A model generated the notes under the pieces. It had not been told where the DNA came from and ran no database searches. It saw only the letters and a list, made by a program, of their open reading frames with translations. This document shows positions 1-6,113 of a stretch of DNA of 21,499 nucleotides, piece by piece. Origin of the DNA: JBFWWW01 sp050245975 (GTDB lineage: Bacteria; Pseudomonadota; Alphaproteobacteria; Rhizobiales; Hyphomicrobiaceae); assembly GCA_050245975.1 (NCBI GenBank), contig JBFWWW010000050.1:1-21499 (forward strand). Reading direction: 5' to 3'. The first letter of the stretch is position 1. Each line of letters starts with the position of its first letter. The translations under genes were made by a program, and so were the position numbers.

Positions 1-1133
1 CCACGCACGCGCTGATCCGGGCCAACCTGCACCGCTCGCCGATGTACTCGGGGCAGATTTCCGGCGTCGGCCCGCGCTACTGCCCGTCCATCGAGGACAA
101 GGTCGTCCGCTTTGCCGACCGCACCGGACACCAGGTCTTTCTGGAGCCCGAGGGGCTCGACGACGACACCGTCTACCCGAACGGAATCTCGACCTCGCTG
201 CCGCGCGATGTGCAGGAGGCTTTCATCCGCACGCTTCCGGGGCTGGAGCGGGTCGCCATCCGCCGCATGGGCTATGCGGTCGAGTATGATTTCGTCGATC
301 CGCGCGAGCTCTCCCCGACGCTCGAGCTCAAGCGCGTGCCGCGGCTGTTTCTGGCGGGCCAGATCAACGGCACGACAGGATACGAGGAAGCGGCGGCGCA
401 GGGTCTTGTCGCCGGGCTCAATGCGGCCCTGGCGGCGGGCGGGACCGGCCAGACCTTCATCGTCTCCCGCGCCGACGCCTATCTGGGCGTGATGATCGAC
501 GACCTCGTCACCCGCGGCGTCTCCGAGCCCTATCGCATGTTCACGTCGCGGGCCGAATTCCGCCTTCGCCTGCGGGCCGACAACGCCGATCAGAGGCTGA
601 CGCCCCTGGGGCAGGCGCTCGGCTGTGTCGGGCCCGGCCGCTCGGCCGCCTTCCGGGAAAAGACCGCGGCCCTTGCCGGGGCAGAGGACCTGCTGGTCTG
701 CCTCTCCCTGACGCCGTCCGAGGCTCAGCGCCACGGGCTCGAGCTGAACAGGGACGGCCGGCGGCGGACCGCGATGGAGCTGCTGGCCCTGCCCGGCATC
801 GGGCTCGAGCGTCTCGCCGGCATCTGGCCCGAGTTGGCGGCCATCGACGGGGCCCTGGCGCCGCAGATCGAGGTCGATGCCCGCTACGCCCCCTATGTCG
901 CCCGCCAGGACGCCGATGTGGCCGCCCTGCGGAAGGACGAGGCCCTGCAGATTCCACAAGGTTTCTGCTACAAGTCGATTGCCGGCCTGTCGGCCGAGCT
1001 GCGCCAGAAGCTGGAAGCTCGTCGTCCGTCGTCCCTGGCCCAGGCCGGTCGCATCGACGGCATGACTCCGGCCGCTCTCATGCTCCTGCTGGCACATCTG
1101 AAGAGGGCCGCGAACCACCGCGCCACAGCCTGA
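1..1133 (+). CDS. mnmG: tRNA uridine-5-carboxymethylaminomethyl modification enzyme MnmG (GidA), 3' part
   Basis: The frame is already open at base 3 and reads THALIRANLHRSPMYSG, a stretch typical of MnmG, so the N-terminal FAD-binding half lies outside the window. MnmG works with the GTPase MnmE to install the 5-carboxymethylaminomethyl (or aminomethyl) group on wobble uridine 34 of certain tRNAs, using FAD, NADH and methylene-tetrahydrofolate. Visible family hallmarks are the segment around GQINGTTGYEEAAAQGLVAGLNAA and the conserved FTSRAEFRLRLRADNAD segment. The C-terminal helical domain, which binds MnmE and tRNA, is also present (YKSIAGLSAELRQKLE, then GRIDGMTPAALMLLLAHLK). The stop codon is followed after one base by the rsmG start, so the two are probably translationally coupled in a mnmG-rsmG-parA-parB operon. 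mnmE may lie upstream of the window. The identification is secure; only the N-terminus is unseen. Confidence 0.97.
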   Translation, partial: THALIRANLHRSPMYSGQISGVGPRYCPSIEDKVVRFADRTGHQVFLEPEGLDDDTVYPNGISTSLPRDVQEAFIRTLPGLERVAIRRMGYAVEYDFVDPRELSPTLELKRVPRLFLAGQINGTTGYEEAAAQGLVAGLNAALAAGGTGQTFIVSRADAYLGVMIDDLVTRGVSEPYRMFTSRAEFRLRLRADNADQRLTPLGQALGCVGPGRSAAFREKTAALAGAEDLLVCLSLTPSEAQRHGLELNRDGRRRTAMELLALPGIGLERLAGIWPELAAIDGALAPQIEVDARYAPYVARQDADVAALRKDEALQIPQGFCYKSIAGLSAELRQKLEARRPSSLAQAGRIDGMTPAALMLLLAHLKRAANHRATA

Positions 1134-1134
1134 T

Positions 1135-1797
1135 ATGGCCGTTCAACACATTGATGGACCTGAACAATTCGCCTCGGCCTTCCCGGTTTCACGTGAAACC
1201 GTTGACCGCTTGGAAACCTATGCCGGCCTGCTCCGGCAATGGCAGAAGGCCGTCAATCTGGTCGCTCCGGGCACCCTGGAGGCCGTCTGGGGACGCCATT
1301 TCGCCGATTCTGCTCAGCTTTGGCGGCGCGGGCAGGCGGCGCGGACCTGGACCGACCTCGGATCGGGCGCCGGCTTCCCCGGTCTGGTGATTGCGATCCT
1401 CGCCGCGGAGTTGTCCCCGCCCCCCGGCTGTCGTGTCACCCTGATCGAGAGCGACATGCGCAAGGCCGCCTTCCTGCGCGAGGTCGCCCGGAGAACGGGT
1501 GTGTCGGTGGATATCCTGTCGATAAGAATCGAAACTGCGGCGACTCAGATTAAGGTTCCGGCAACGGATTGTGTTTCGGCGCGTGCGCTCGCTCCGCTGG
1601 ATCGCCTTCTCGGCCTCGCGTTGCCGTTTTTCGGGCCGGACACGACGGGCCTGTTCCTGAAGGGTCGGGAGGTCGACGCGGAGATCGAAAACGCCCGCAA
1701 GTCATGGGCTTTCGAGATCGAGCTCATACCAAGCATGACCCAGGAGGATGCCCGCATCGCCGTCGTCCGGCGGCTGCGGCGCAAAACGGAGGATTAG
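1135..1797 (+). CDS. rsmG: 16S rRNA (guanine-527-N7) methyltransferase RsmG (GidB)
   Basis: The product has 220 residues, the normal length for RsmG, which methylates N7 of G527 in 16S rRNA using S-adenosylmethionine; in several bacteria its loss gives low-level streptomycin resistance. The glycine-rich SAM-binding loop DLGSGAGFPGLVIAI lies at about residues 74-88. It is followed by the acidic motif LIESDMRKAAFLREV, and SARALAPLDRLLGLALPF comes further on. The N-terminal FPVSRETVDRLETYAGLLRQWQKAVNLVAP is the family's helical start. Its VSRET codons are the DNA of a parS palindrome (separate entry). The ATG one base after the mnmG stop fits the family start; there is no clear Shine-Dalgarno sequence, so translation probably depends on coupling. 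parA follows four bases after the stop. Confidence 0.97.
   Translation: MAVQHIDGPEQFASAFPVSRETVDRLETYAGLLRQWQKAVNLVAPGTLEAVWGRHFADSAQLWRRGQAARTWTDLGSGAGFPGLVIAILAAELSPPPGCRVTLIESDMRKAAFLREVARRTGVSVDILSIRIETAATQIKVPATDCVSARALAPLDRLLGLALPFFGPDTTGLFLKGREVDAEIENARKSWAFEIELIPSMTQEDARIAVVRRLRRKTED
1184..1201. promoter_or_regulatory. parS: parS centromere site inside rsmG
   Basis: The 18-base sequence CGGTTTCACGTGAAACCG is a perfect palindrome. Its central 14 bases, GTTTCACGTGAAAC, match the core of the widely conserved chromosomal parS consensus TGTTTCACGTGAAACA; only the outermost base on each side differs. ParB binds this site, loads as a CTP-dependent clamp and spreads. It lies about 600 bases upstream of parA, within the rsmG reading frame (codons for VSRET). 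The palindrome is seen; the function follows from the consensus and the adjacent parAB. Confidence 0.93.
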
Positions 1798-1801
1798 GGC
1801 C

Positions 1802-2635
1802 GTGACCGGCAGAGGCTCAGGGGCAACCGGCGTTCGCGTCATCGCCATTGCGAACCAGAAGGGCGGCGTCGGCAAGACCACGACGGCGATCAACCTCGGC
1901 ACCGCGCTCGCCGCCGTCGGCGAGAAGGTGCTCATCCTCGATCTCGATCCGCAGGGCAACGCCTCGACCGGCGTCGGCGTGACGCCGGAGGAGCGGTCGG
2001 CCACCAGCTACGACGTGCTGGCGGGAACGACCACGCTGGCCGCGGCCAGCGTGCCGACGATGGTGCCGAACCTCAGCCTCGTGCCGGCCAATGCCGATCT
2101 CGTCGGCCTCGAGACGGAGCTGCTCACCGAGCCCAACCGGCCGTACCGCCTGCGCGATGCCGTCGCCCGTCTCATCGCCGACCAGCGCGCGCGCCCGGCC
2201 GACATTCCCTACACCTACGTGCTGATCGATTGCCCGCCGTCGCTCAACCTGCTGACGCTCAACGCCATGACCGCCGCGCACGCGGTGCTCGTGCCGGTAC
2301 AGTGCGAGTTCTTCGCGCTGGAAGGCATTTCGCAGCTCAAGGACACCATCGACCAGATCAAGGCGACGCTCAATCCGGGCCTCGAGATCCAGGGCGTCGT
2401 GCTGACGATGCACGACGCGCGCACCGCGCTGTCGAAGGAAGTCGCGACCAACGTGCGCGCGTTCTTCGGCCCCAAGGTCTACGAGACCGTCATTCCCCGC
2501 AACACGCGCGTCGCGGAGGCGCCCTCGCACGGCAAGCCGATCCTGCTCTACGACTACGAATGTCCGGGCAGCCAGGCCTACATCAAGCTCGCCACCGAGA
2601 TCATCGACCGCGAGCGCCGGCATCAGGCGGCCTAG
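1802..2635 (+). CDS. parA: Chromosome-partitioning ATPase ParA
   Basis: ParA is a Walker-type ATPase that binds nucleoid DNA in its ATP form and pulls ParB-parS complexes during origin segregation. With the GTG start the product has 277 residues. The deviant Walker A motif QKGGVGKTTTA is at residues 19-29, including the signature lysine. The segment VLILDLDPQGNAS lies at about 43-55 and the Walker B region YVLIDCPPSLNLLTLNAM is further on. The frame is open to an ATG at 1748, but that lies inside rsmG. The GTG at 1802 is preferred because GGAGGA at 1788-1793 sits eight bases upstream and the protein then begins just before the conserved VRVIAIANQKGG. It lies between rsmG and parB, all reading rightward. 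No residue is missing, and it is full length for chromosomal (Soj-type) ParA. Confidence 0.96.
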   Translation: MTGRGSGATGVRVIAIANQKGGVGKTTTAINLGTALAAVGEKVLILDLDPQGNASTGVGVTPEERSATSYDVLAGTTTLAAASVPTMVPNLSLVPANADLVGLETELLTEPNRPYRLRDAVARLIADQRARPADIPYTYVLIDCPPSLNLLTLNAMTAAHAVLVPVQCEFFALEGISQLKDTIDQIKATLNPGLEIQGVVLTMHDARTALSKEVATNVRAFFGPKVYETVIPRNTRVAEAPSHGKPILLYDYECPGSQAYIKLATEIIDRERRHQAA

Positions 2636-2651
2636 CGCGGTCCTCCTTTAT

Positions 2652-2675
2652 TTTCCTCCTCGTGAGGGGAGGAAA
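2652..2675 (+). other. Hairpin in the parA-parB gap
   Basis: TTTCCTCC at 2652-2659 pairs perfectly with GGAGGAAA at 2668-2675. A further U-G and a C-G pair close a four-base GTGA loop, which has the GNRA form of a stable RNA tetraloop. It sits in the 82-base gap between parA and parB, 42 bases before the parB start. There is no T-run after it, so it is not an ordinary terminator. It could stabilise or process the parAB message and set the ParA:ParB ratio. That role is inference. Confidence 0.5.
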
Positions 2676-2717
2676 TATCCAGCACGCAACGGCGAACGAG
2701 CAGGGAGCAAAATTCAC

Positions 2718-3599
2718 ATGACGGCACCATTGCAGAAGGGCAGGCTCGGTCGCGGGCTCGCATCGCTGATGGGCGAACCGTCGATTGCCGCGCCGCGCAT
2801 GCCGAGCGAGGGCGACCAGCGCATCGTCGGCATCGACGAGATCCAGCGCGGCCCGCTCAATCCGCGCAAGGATTTCCGCGAGCAGGATCTGGCGGAGCTG
2901 GCCGACTCGATCCGCCAGCGCGGGCTCGTGCAGCCGATCCTCGTGCGTCCCGCGCAGGGCCGCCACGGCTACGAGATCGTCGCCGGCGAGCGCCGCTGGC
3001 GCGCCGCGCAGCGCGCCGGGCTGCATCAGGTGCCGGTCATCGTGCGCGAGCTCGACGACAAGGAGATGCTCGAGCTCGCCATCATCGAGAACGTGCAGCG
3101 CGCCGACCTCAACGCCATCGAGGAGGCGACCGGCTACAACGAGCTGATCGTGCGCTTCGGCTACACGCAGGAGCAGCTGGCCGAGGTGATCGGCAAGAGC
3201 CGCAGCCATCTCGCCAACACGCTGCGCCTGCTGCGCCTGCCGTCGTCGGTGCAGACGATGGTGCAGGCGGGCAAGCTCACCGCCGGCCACGCGCGCGCGC
3301 TCGTCGGGCGCGATGACGCCGAGGCCATGGCCGAGCGCATCGTCGATCAGCAGCTCAACGTGCGCGAGGTTGAGGCGCTCGTCCAGGACACCGGGTCGGG
3401 ATCGGGCCGCGGGCCCGCGCGCAAGCGGGAGAAGGACGCCGACACGCGCGCCTTCGAGAAGGACCTCTCCGACCTGCTGGGTCTCAAGGTGGAGATCAAG
3501 AGCGGCTCGGGCGAGAGCGGCGTGCTGTCGATCAAGTACGCCAACTTCGACCAGCTCGACTACATCCGCATGCGCCTGGCGACGACGCCCGCCGGCTAG
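2718..3599 (+). CDS. parB: Chromosome-partitioning protein ParB
   Basis: ParB binds parS, closes into a CTP-dependent sliding clamp, stimulates ParA ATPase and loads condensin. The 293-residue product shows the full layout. The N-terminal KGRLGRGLASLMGE (residues 8-20) is the ParA-contacting segment. Box I is around LNPRKDF (48-53). The arginine-rich CTP-binding motif GERRWRA is at 90-96, and ENVQRADLNAIEEA at about 124-137. The parS-reading helix-turn-helix is YTQEQLAEVIGKSRSHLANTLRLLRLP (149-175). A charged linker then leads to the C-terminal dimerisation domain ending VLSIKYANFDQLDYIRMRL. The ATG is supported by GGGAG at 2703-2707, ten bases upstream. A parS lies in rsmG and a weaker candidate near 5674. 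Confidence 0.97.
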   Translation: MTAPLQKGRLGRGLASLMGEPSIAAPRMPSEGDQRIVGIDEIQRGPLNPRKDFREQDLAELADSIRQRGLVQPILVRPAQGRHGYEIVAGERRWRAAQRAGLHQVPVIVRELDDKEMLELAIIENVQRADLNAIEEATGYNELIVRFGYTQEQLAEVIGKSRSHLANTLRLLRLPSSVQTMVQAGKLTAGHARALVGRDDAEAMAERIVDQQLNVREVEALVQDTGSGSGRGPARKREKDADTRAFEKDLSDLLGLKVEIKSGSGESGVLSIKYANFDQLDYIRMRLATTPAG

Positions 3600-3634
3600 G
3601 CCCCCCGGGGGCGCAAGCCGCCGTTCAGGACCCT

Positions 3635-3664
3635 GCGCGGCGGCTCTTGACGGGGCCGCCGCGC
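3635..3664 (+). terminator. Strong G+C hairpin after parB (possible terminator)
   Basis: GCGCGGCGGC at 3635-3644 pairs with GCCGCCGCGC at 3655-3664, giving a 10-base-pair stem with a 10-base loop, about 35 bases after the parB stop. No U-tract follows, so it is at best an imperfect intrinsic terminator or a 3'-end stabiliser. It would separate the parAB unit from hisE-coaA. A second short palindrome, CCCCCCGGGGGC-like, lies just after the parB stop near 3601. Confidence 0.4.
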
Positions 3665-3723
3665 CGCTGTTGGGTGATTGCCAGGCCCGCGACGGTGCGA
3701 GCCGCCAAGCGAAGCGGCCCTCC

Positions 3724-4104
3724 ATGGCAAACGAGCAGACACCCCCGAACGTCGACTCTTCGACCGTTGATCCCTCGAACGTCGACGACGTGCTGCCGCG
3801 CCTGGCGGCGCTCATCCGCTCCCGCCGGTCGGCGTCGGGCGACACCTCCTACACGCGCCAGCTTCTCGACGGCGGCGCGGAGCGCTGCGCGCGCAAGCTG
3901 GGCGAGGAGGCGATCGAGACCGTGATCGCCGGCATCGGGCAGGACGCCGCCGCGCTCAAGGCGGAGGCGGCCGACCTTCTCTACCACCTGCTGGTGCTGC
4001 TGGAGGCGCGCGACGTCGCGTTCGCGGACGTGCTGTCGACCCTGGGGGCCCGCATGCGCCAGTCGGGACTGGCGGAAAAATCCTCCCGCGGCCGGGCGGG
4101 CTAG
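3724..4104 (+). CDS. hisE: Phosphoribosyl-ATP pyrophosphatase HisE
   Basis: HisE hydrolyses phosphoribosyl-ATP to phosphoribosyl-AMP and pyrophosphate, the second step of histidine synthesis, in the cytoplasm. The 126-residue product carries the all-alpha NTP-pyrophosphatase (MazG-like) signature: SYTRQLLDGGAERCARKLGEEAIETVIA (about 42-69), whose EExxE supplies the metal ligands, then EAADLLYHLLVLLEA (81-95) with the ExxD pair. It is about 20 residues longer than usual because of an N-terminal segment rich in Asn, Val, Asp and Ser that is encoded by a short direct repeat (CGAACGTCGAC at 3746 and 3776). The frame is open far upstream into parB, but the ATG at 3724 is the only sensible start; its ribosome site is weak. 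coaA begins two bases after the stop, a pairing common in this group of bacteria. Confidence 0.93.
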   Translation: MANEQTPPNVDSSTVDPSNVDDVLPRLAALIRSRRSASGDTSYTRQLLDGGAERCARKLGEEAIETVIAGIGQDAAALKAEAADLLYHLLVLLEARDVAFADVLSTLGARMRQSGLAEKSSRGRAG

Positions 4105-4106
4105 AC

Positions 4107-5084
4107 ATGCGCGACGATCCTCCCGACGGCGCGCCGCAGCCGCGCACCCTGCAATTTTCTCCCTACCGCGTCTTCAGCCGCGAGGAATGGGCCAAGCTGC
4201 GCGCCGACACGCCGATGACGCTGGTGCCGAAGGACCTGGAGCAGCTCTCCGGCCTCATCGAAGAGCTGTCGATGGCCGAGGTGGAGCAGATTTATCTTCC
4301 GCTTTCGCGCCTGCTCAATCTCTATGTCGCCGCTGCGCAGGAGCTGCACGCGGTCACGAACCGCTTCCTCGGCCGCAAGGATCGCCGCGTCCCCTTCATC
4401 ATCGGCGTCGCGGGCTCGGTCGCCGTCGGCAAGAGCACGACCGCCCGCGTCCTGCGCGCGCTGCTGGCGCGCTGGCCGGACCACCCCAGCGTCGATCTCA
4501 TCACCACCGACGGCTTCCTCTATCCCAACCAGGAGCTAGAGAGCCGCAATCTGATGAACCGGAAGGGCTTTCCGGAAAGCTTCGACACGGCGCGCCTTCT
4601 CAAGTTCCTGCACGATGTGAAGTCGGGACGGGAGAACGTTGAAGCGCCTGTCTATTCTCACTTCAAGTACGACATCATTCCGGGCCAGATGGCGAGCGTC
4701 AGCCGGCCCGACATCCTCATCGTCGAAGGCCTCAACGTGCTGCAGCCCGCGCGCATGCCGCGCGATGGCGAGGCCATACCGTTCGTGTCCGACTTCTTCG
4801 ACTTCTCGATCTACATGGATGCTGACGTCGATGTGATCGAGGGCTGGTACGTGACGCGCTTCATGCGCCTGCGGCAGACGGCGTTCCGCGACCCGGCCGC
4901 CTTCTTCCACCGCTACGCGCAGCTCTCGCCGGAAGGCGCGCGCGAGAAGGCGCTGGAGATCTGGAGCTCCATCAACCGCAAGAACCTGGAGGAGAATATC
5001 CTCCCGACGCGGCAGCGCGCGCGACTTATCCTCCGCAAGCAGCGGGATCACCGCATCGAGAAGGTTTTCCTCCGTCGCCTCTAG
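4107..5084 (+). CDS. coaA: Type I pantothenate kinase CoaA
   Basis: CoaA phosphorylates pantothenate with ATP, the first and controlling step of coenzyme A synthesis. The 325-residue product is full length for the prokaryotic type I enzyme (P-loop, PRK-like fold), which is feedback-inhibited by CoA. The Walker A loop GVAGSVAVGKST is at residues 100-111. TTDGFLYPN (133-141) contains the catalytic Asp, and LMNRKGFPESFD follows. Later come YSHFKYDIIPG, ILIVEGLNVLQPAR, and RANLEENILPTRQRA-like sequence (here RKNLEENILPTRQRARLIL) near the C-terminus. The start lies two bases after the hisE stop, so the two are almost certainly co-transcribed and translationally coupled. Confidence 0.96.
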   Translation: MRDDPPDGAPQPRTLQFSPYRVFSREEWAKLRADTPMTLVPKDLEQLSGLIEELSMAEVEQIYLPLSRLLNLYVAAAQELHAVTNRFLGRKDRRVPFIIGVAGSVAVGKSTTARVLRALLARWPDHPSVDLITTDGFLYPNQELESRNLMNRKGFPESFDTARLLKFLHDVKSGRENVEAPVYSHFKYDIIPGQMASVSRPDILIVEGLNVLQPARMPRDGEAIPFVSDFFDFSIYMDADVDVIEGWYVTRFMRLRQTAFRDPAAFFHRYAQLSPEGAREKALEIWSSINRKNLEENILPTRQRARLILRKQRDHRIEKVFLRRL

Positions 5085-5116
5085 AGCGTTTCAGGTTCAG
5101 GCCGGTTCGCGAGTCG

Positions 5117-5148
5117 CTGGGCCCCGGCTGCGCTTGGTCGGGATGACA
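5117..5148 (-). repeat. Short intergenic repeat, copy A (minus orientation, shortened)
   Basis: A 32-base element beginning CTGGGCCCC and ending GGGATGACA. It has the same ends as the two 40-base copies that follow but a shorter middle. It sits about 30 bases after the coaA stop. Together with copies B and C it forms a cluster of alternating orientation, as in REP/BIME-type elements. Confidence 0.6.
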
Positions 5149-5173
5149 CGGTGGGGGACTTTCGCTCTCTCCC

Positions 5174-5213
5174 TGTCATCCCGGAGGCCGCGCAGCGGCC
5201 ATCCGGGACCCAG
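5174..5213 (+). repeat. Short intergenic palindromic repeat, copy B (plus orientation)
   Basis: A 40-base unit running from TGTCATCCC to GGGACCCAG. Its interior folds into a strong hairpin: CCCGGA (5180-5185) pairs with TCCGGG (5202-5207) and GGCCGC (5186-5191) with GCGGCC (5195-5200), with loop GCA and one bulged A. The ends match copy C in inverse orientation. The stable hairpin downstream of coaA may also end or protect that transcript. Confidence 0.75.
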
Positions 5214-5241
5214 CATCAGGAGTGAGGGCGTGCCTGTGGTC

Positions 5242-5281
5242 CTGGGTCCCCGCTCTCCGCTTCGCGTCGGCGGGGATGACA
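5242..5281 (-). repeat. Short intergenic palindromic repeat, copy C (minus orientation)
   Basis: A 40-base unit that, read on the minus strand, begins TGTCATCCC and ends GGGACCCAG, exactly like copy B, with a different but still self-complementary middle. Just after it, 5296-5305 (CCGGATGACA) looks like the end of a fourth, truncated copy followed by the same GGGGG tract. The gap 5085-5352 contains nothing else recognisable. Confidence 0.75.
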
Positions 5282-5352
5282 GTGGGGGCGCTCGGCCGGA
5301 TGACAAGATGGGGGCGTTTCCACCCAAGCCGGAAAGCCTCTAGCCGCCGCCG

Positions 5353-6006
5353 TTATTTTTTCTCCTGATCGCGCAGCATGTGCAGCAGCCCGCCGAGCAG
5401 GGCGGCCTGCTGGCGCAGCAGATGCGGCAGCGGCGTCAGCGGCAGGAACGCGTCGCACATGCGCGCCTGCTCGCTGAGCAGCGTCGCGGTCGCGGCGAGC
5501 TGCGCCTCGAGCCACGACACCGGCTGCGCCGGTGGCGGCGGGTCTGGCGGCGGCTGGGCGGGCTCGGGTGCCGACGGCGCGCGCTGTTGCGGCAGGGCGG
5601 TTGGCGTCTGCGCTTTCGGGTCCCGGACGTCCCGGGCTTTGCCGGTGTCCCGAGCCGGTTTCGCGGCCGCCGGTGTCCCACGTGAAACAGCCGCGGACGC
5701 GCGCTGCGTCTGTTTCGTCGCCTGGGGTTTGAGTGCGGCCTGGGGCTTGCGCGCGGGCGCCTGTTTTGCGGCGGGCGGTCTGGCGGGCGGCGGGACCGGC
5801 CGCCGCGCGCGCGCCGGTGCGGCCGGCGGCGGCTCGAGGCGCAGCTTGTCGCGCAGGCGGCGGATCACCGACGGGTCGTCGACGCCGGCCTGCCGGATCG
5901 CCGTCGTCGGCTTCAGGCCCGGCGTCGACGCCAGCCGTCCGGCGATCGCGGATAAAATCTCCCTGTCGTCGATCCCCGAACCCTTGGGACGTCCACGCTT
6001 CGCCAT
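5353..6006 (-). CDS. Unrecognised AT-hook-like, Pro/Ala-rich protein
   Basis: I do not recognise this as a named family. From the ATG at 6006 it has 217 residues in three parts. Residues 1-10, MAKRGRPKGS, match the AT-hook core (basic residues around GRP), a minor-groove DNA-binding motif. Residues about 11-55 form a small helical domain (DDREILSAIAGRLAS, then TTAIRQAGVDDPSVIRRLRDKLR) with a helix-turn-helix look. A low-complexity Pro/Ala/Gln/Lys linker follows to about residue 160, then a helical tail (SWLEAQLAATATLLSEQARM, ending LLRQQAALLGGLLHMLRDQEKK) that could dimerise or contact a partner. The frame extends to a GTG at 6027 (seven more residues); neither start has a clear ribosome site, and ATG is preferred because the AT-hook then sits at the N-terminus as in similar short proteins. 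It is co-directional with and downstream of the PfkB kinase gene, with its own promoter candidate. A DNA-binding or nucleoid role is inference. Confidence 0.75.
   Translation of the reverse strand: MAKRGRPKGSGIDDREILSAIAGRLASTPGLKPTTAIRQAGVDDPSVIRRLRDKLRLEPPPAAPARARRPVPPPARPPAAKQAPARKPQAALKPQATKQTQRASAAVSRGTPAAAKPARDTGKARDVRDPKAQTPTALPQQRAPSAPEPAQPPPDPPPPAQPVSWLEAQLAATATLLSEQARMCDAFLPLTPLPHLLRQQAALLGGLLHMLRDQEKK
5674..5689. promoter_or_regulatory. Degenerate parS-like site inside the AT-hook gene
   Basis: TGTCCCACGTGAAACA differs from the parS consensus TGTTTCACGTGAAACA at two adjacent positions; one half (CACGTGAAACA) is perfect. It lies 2.1 kb from parB and 4.5 kb from the perfect site in rsmG. 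On the minus strand it is read as VSRGT, in the same codon phase as VSRET in rsmG. ParB tolerates some mismatches, so binding is plausible but unproved. Confidence 0.5.
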
Positions 6007-6031
6007 GACCGGAGTACGCACGACCACATCT

Positions 6032-6050
6032 GGAGGAAAACTGCTCCTCC
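6032..6050 (-). other. Hairpin at the predicted 5' end of the AT-hook gene transcript
   Basis: On the minus strand GGAGGA and TCCTCC pair across a seven-base loop, immediately after the -10 box at 6051-6056. The hairpin would therefore be at the very 5' end of the message, and the only GGAGG sequence in the leader would be held in it. It might stabilise the RNA or limit translation. Inference only. Confidence 0.35.
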
Positions 6051-6078
6051 ATTCTAGGGGATTTCAATCCGTCTCCAA
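6051..6078 (-). promoter_or_regulatory. Housekeeping-type promoter candidate for the AT-hook gene
   Basis: On the minus strand a TTGGAG -35 box (6078-6073) and a TAGAAT -10 box (6056-6051) are separated by 16 bases. The predicted start of transcription, near 6044, leaves a leader of about 38 bases before the ATG at 6006. This suggests the gene can be expressed apart from the upstream kinase gene, whose stop codon is 36 bases before the -35 box. Confidence 0.5.
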
Positions 6079-6113
6079 GGGAGAATAACGCGAGGCCCCC
6101 CGGCGCGCCCGCC

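Noticed and set aside
5351..5365. T-run as an intrinsic terminator of coaA
   Set aside because: The T6 is the complement of the last codons (GAG AAA AAA TAA) of the minus-strand AT-hook gene, and no stable hairpin directly precedes it on the plus strand.
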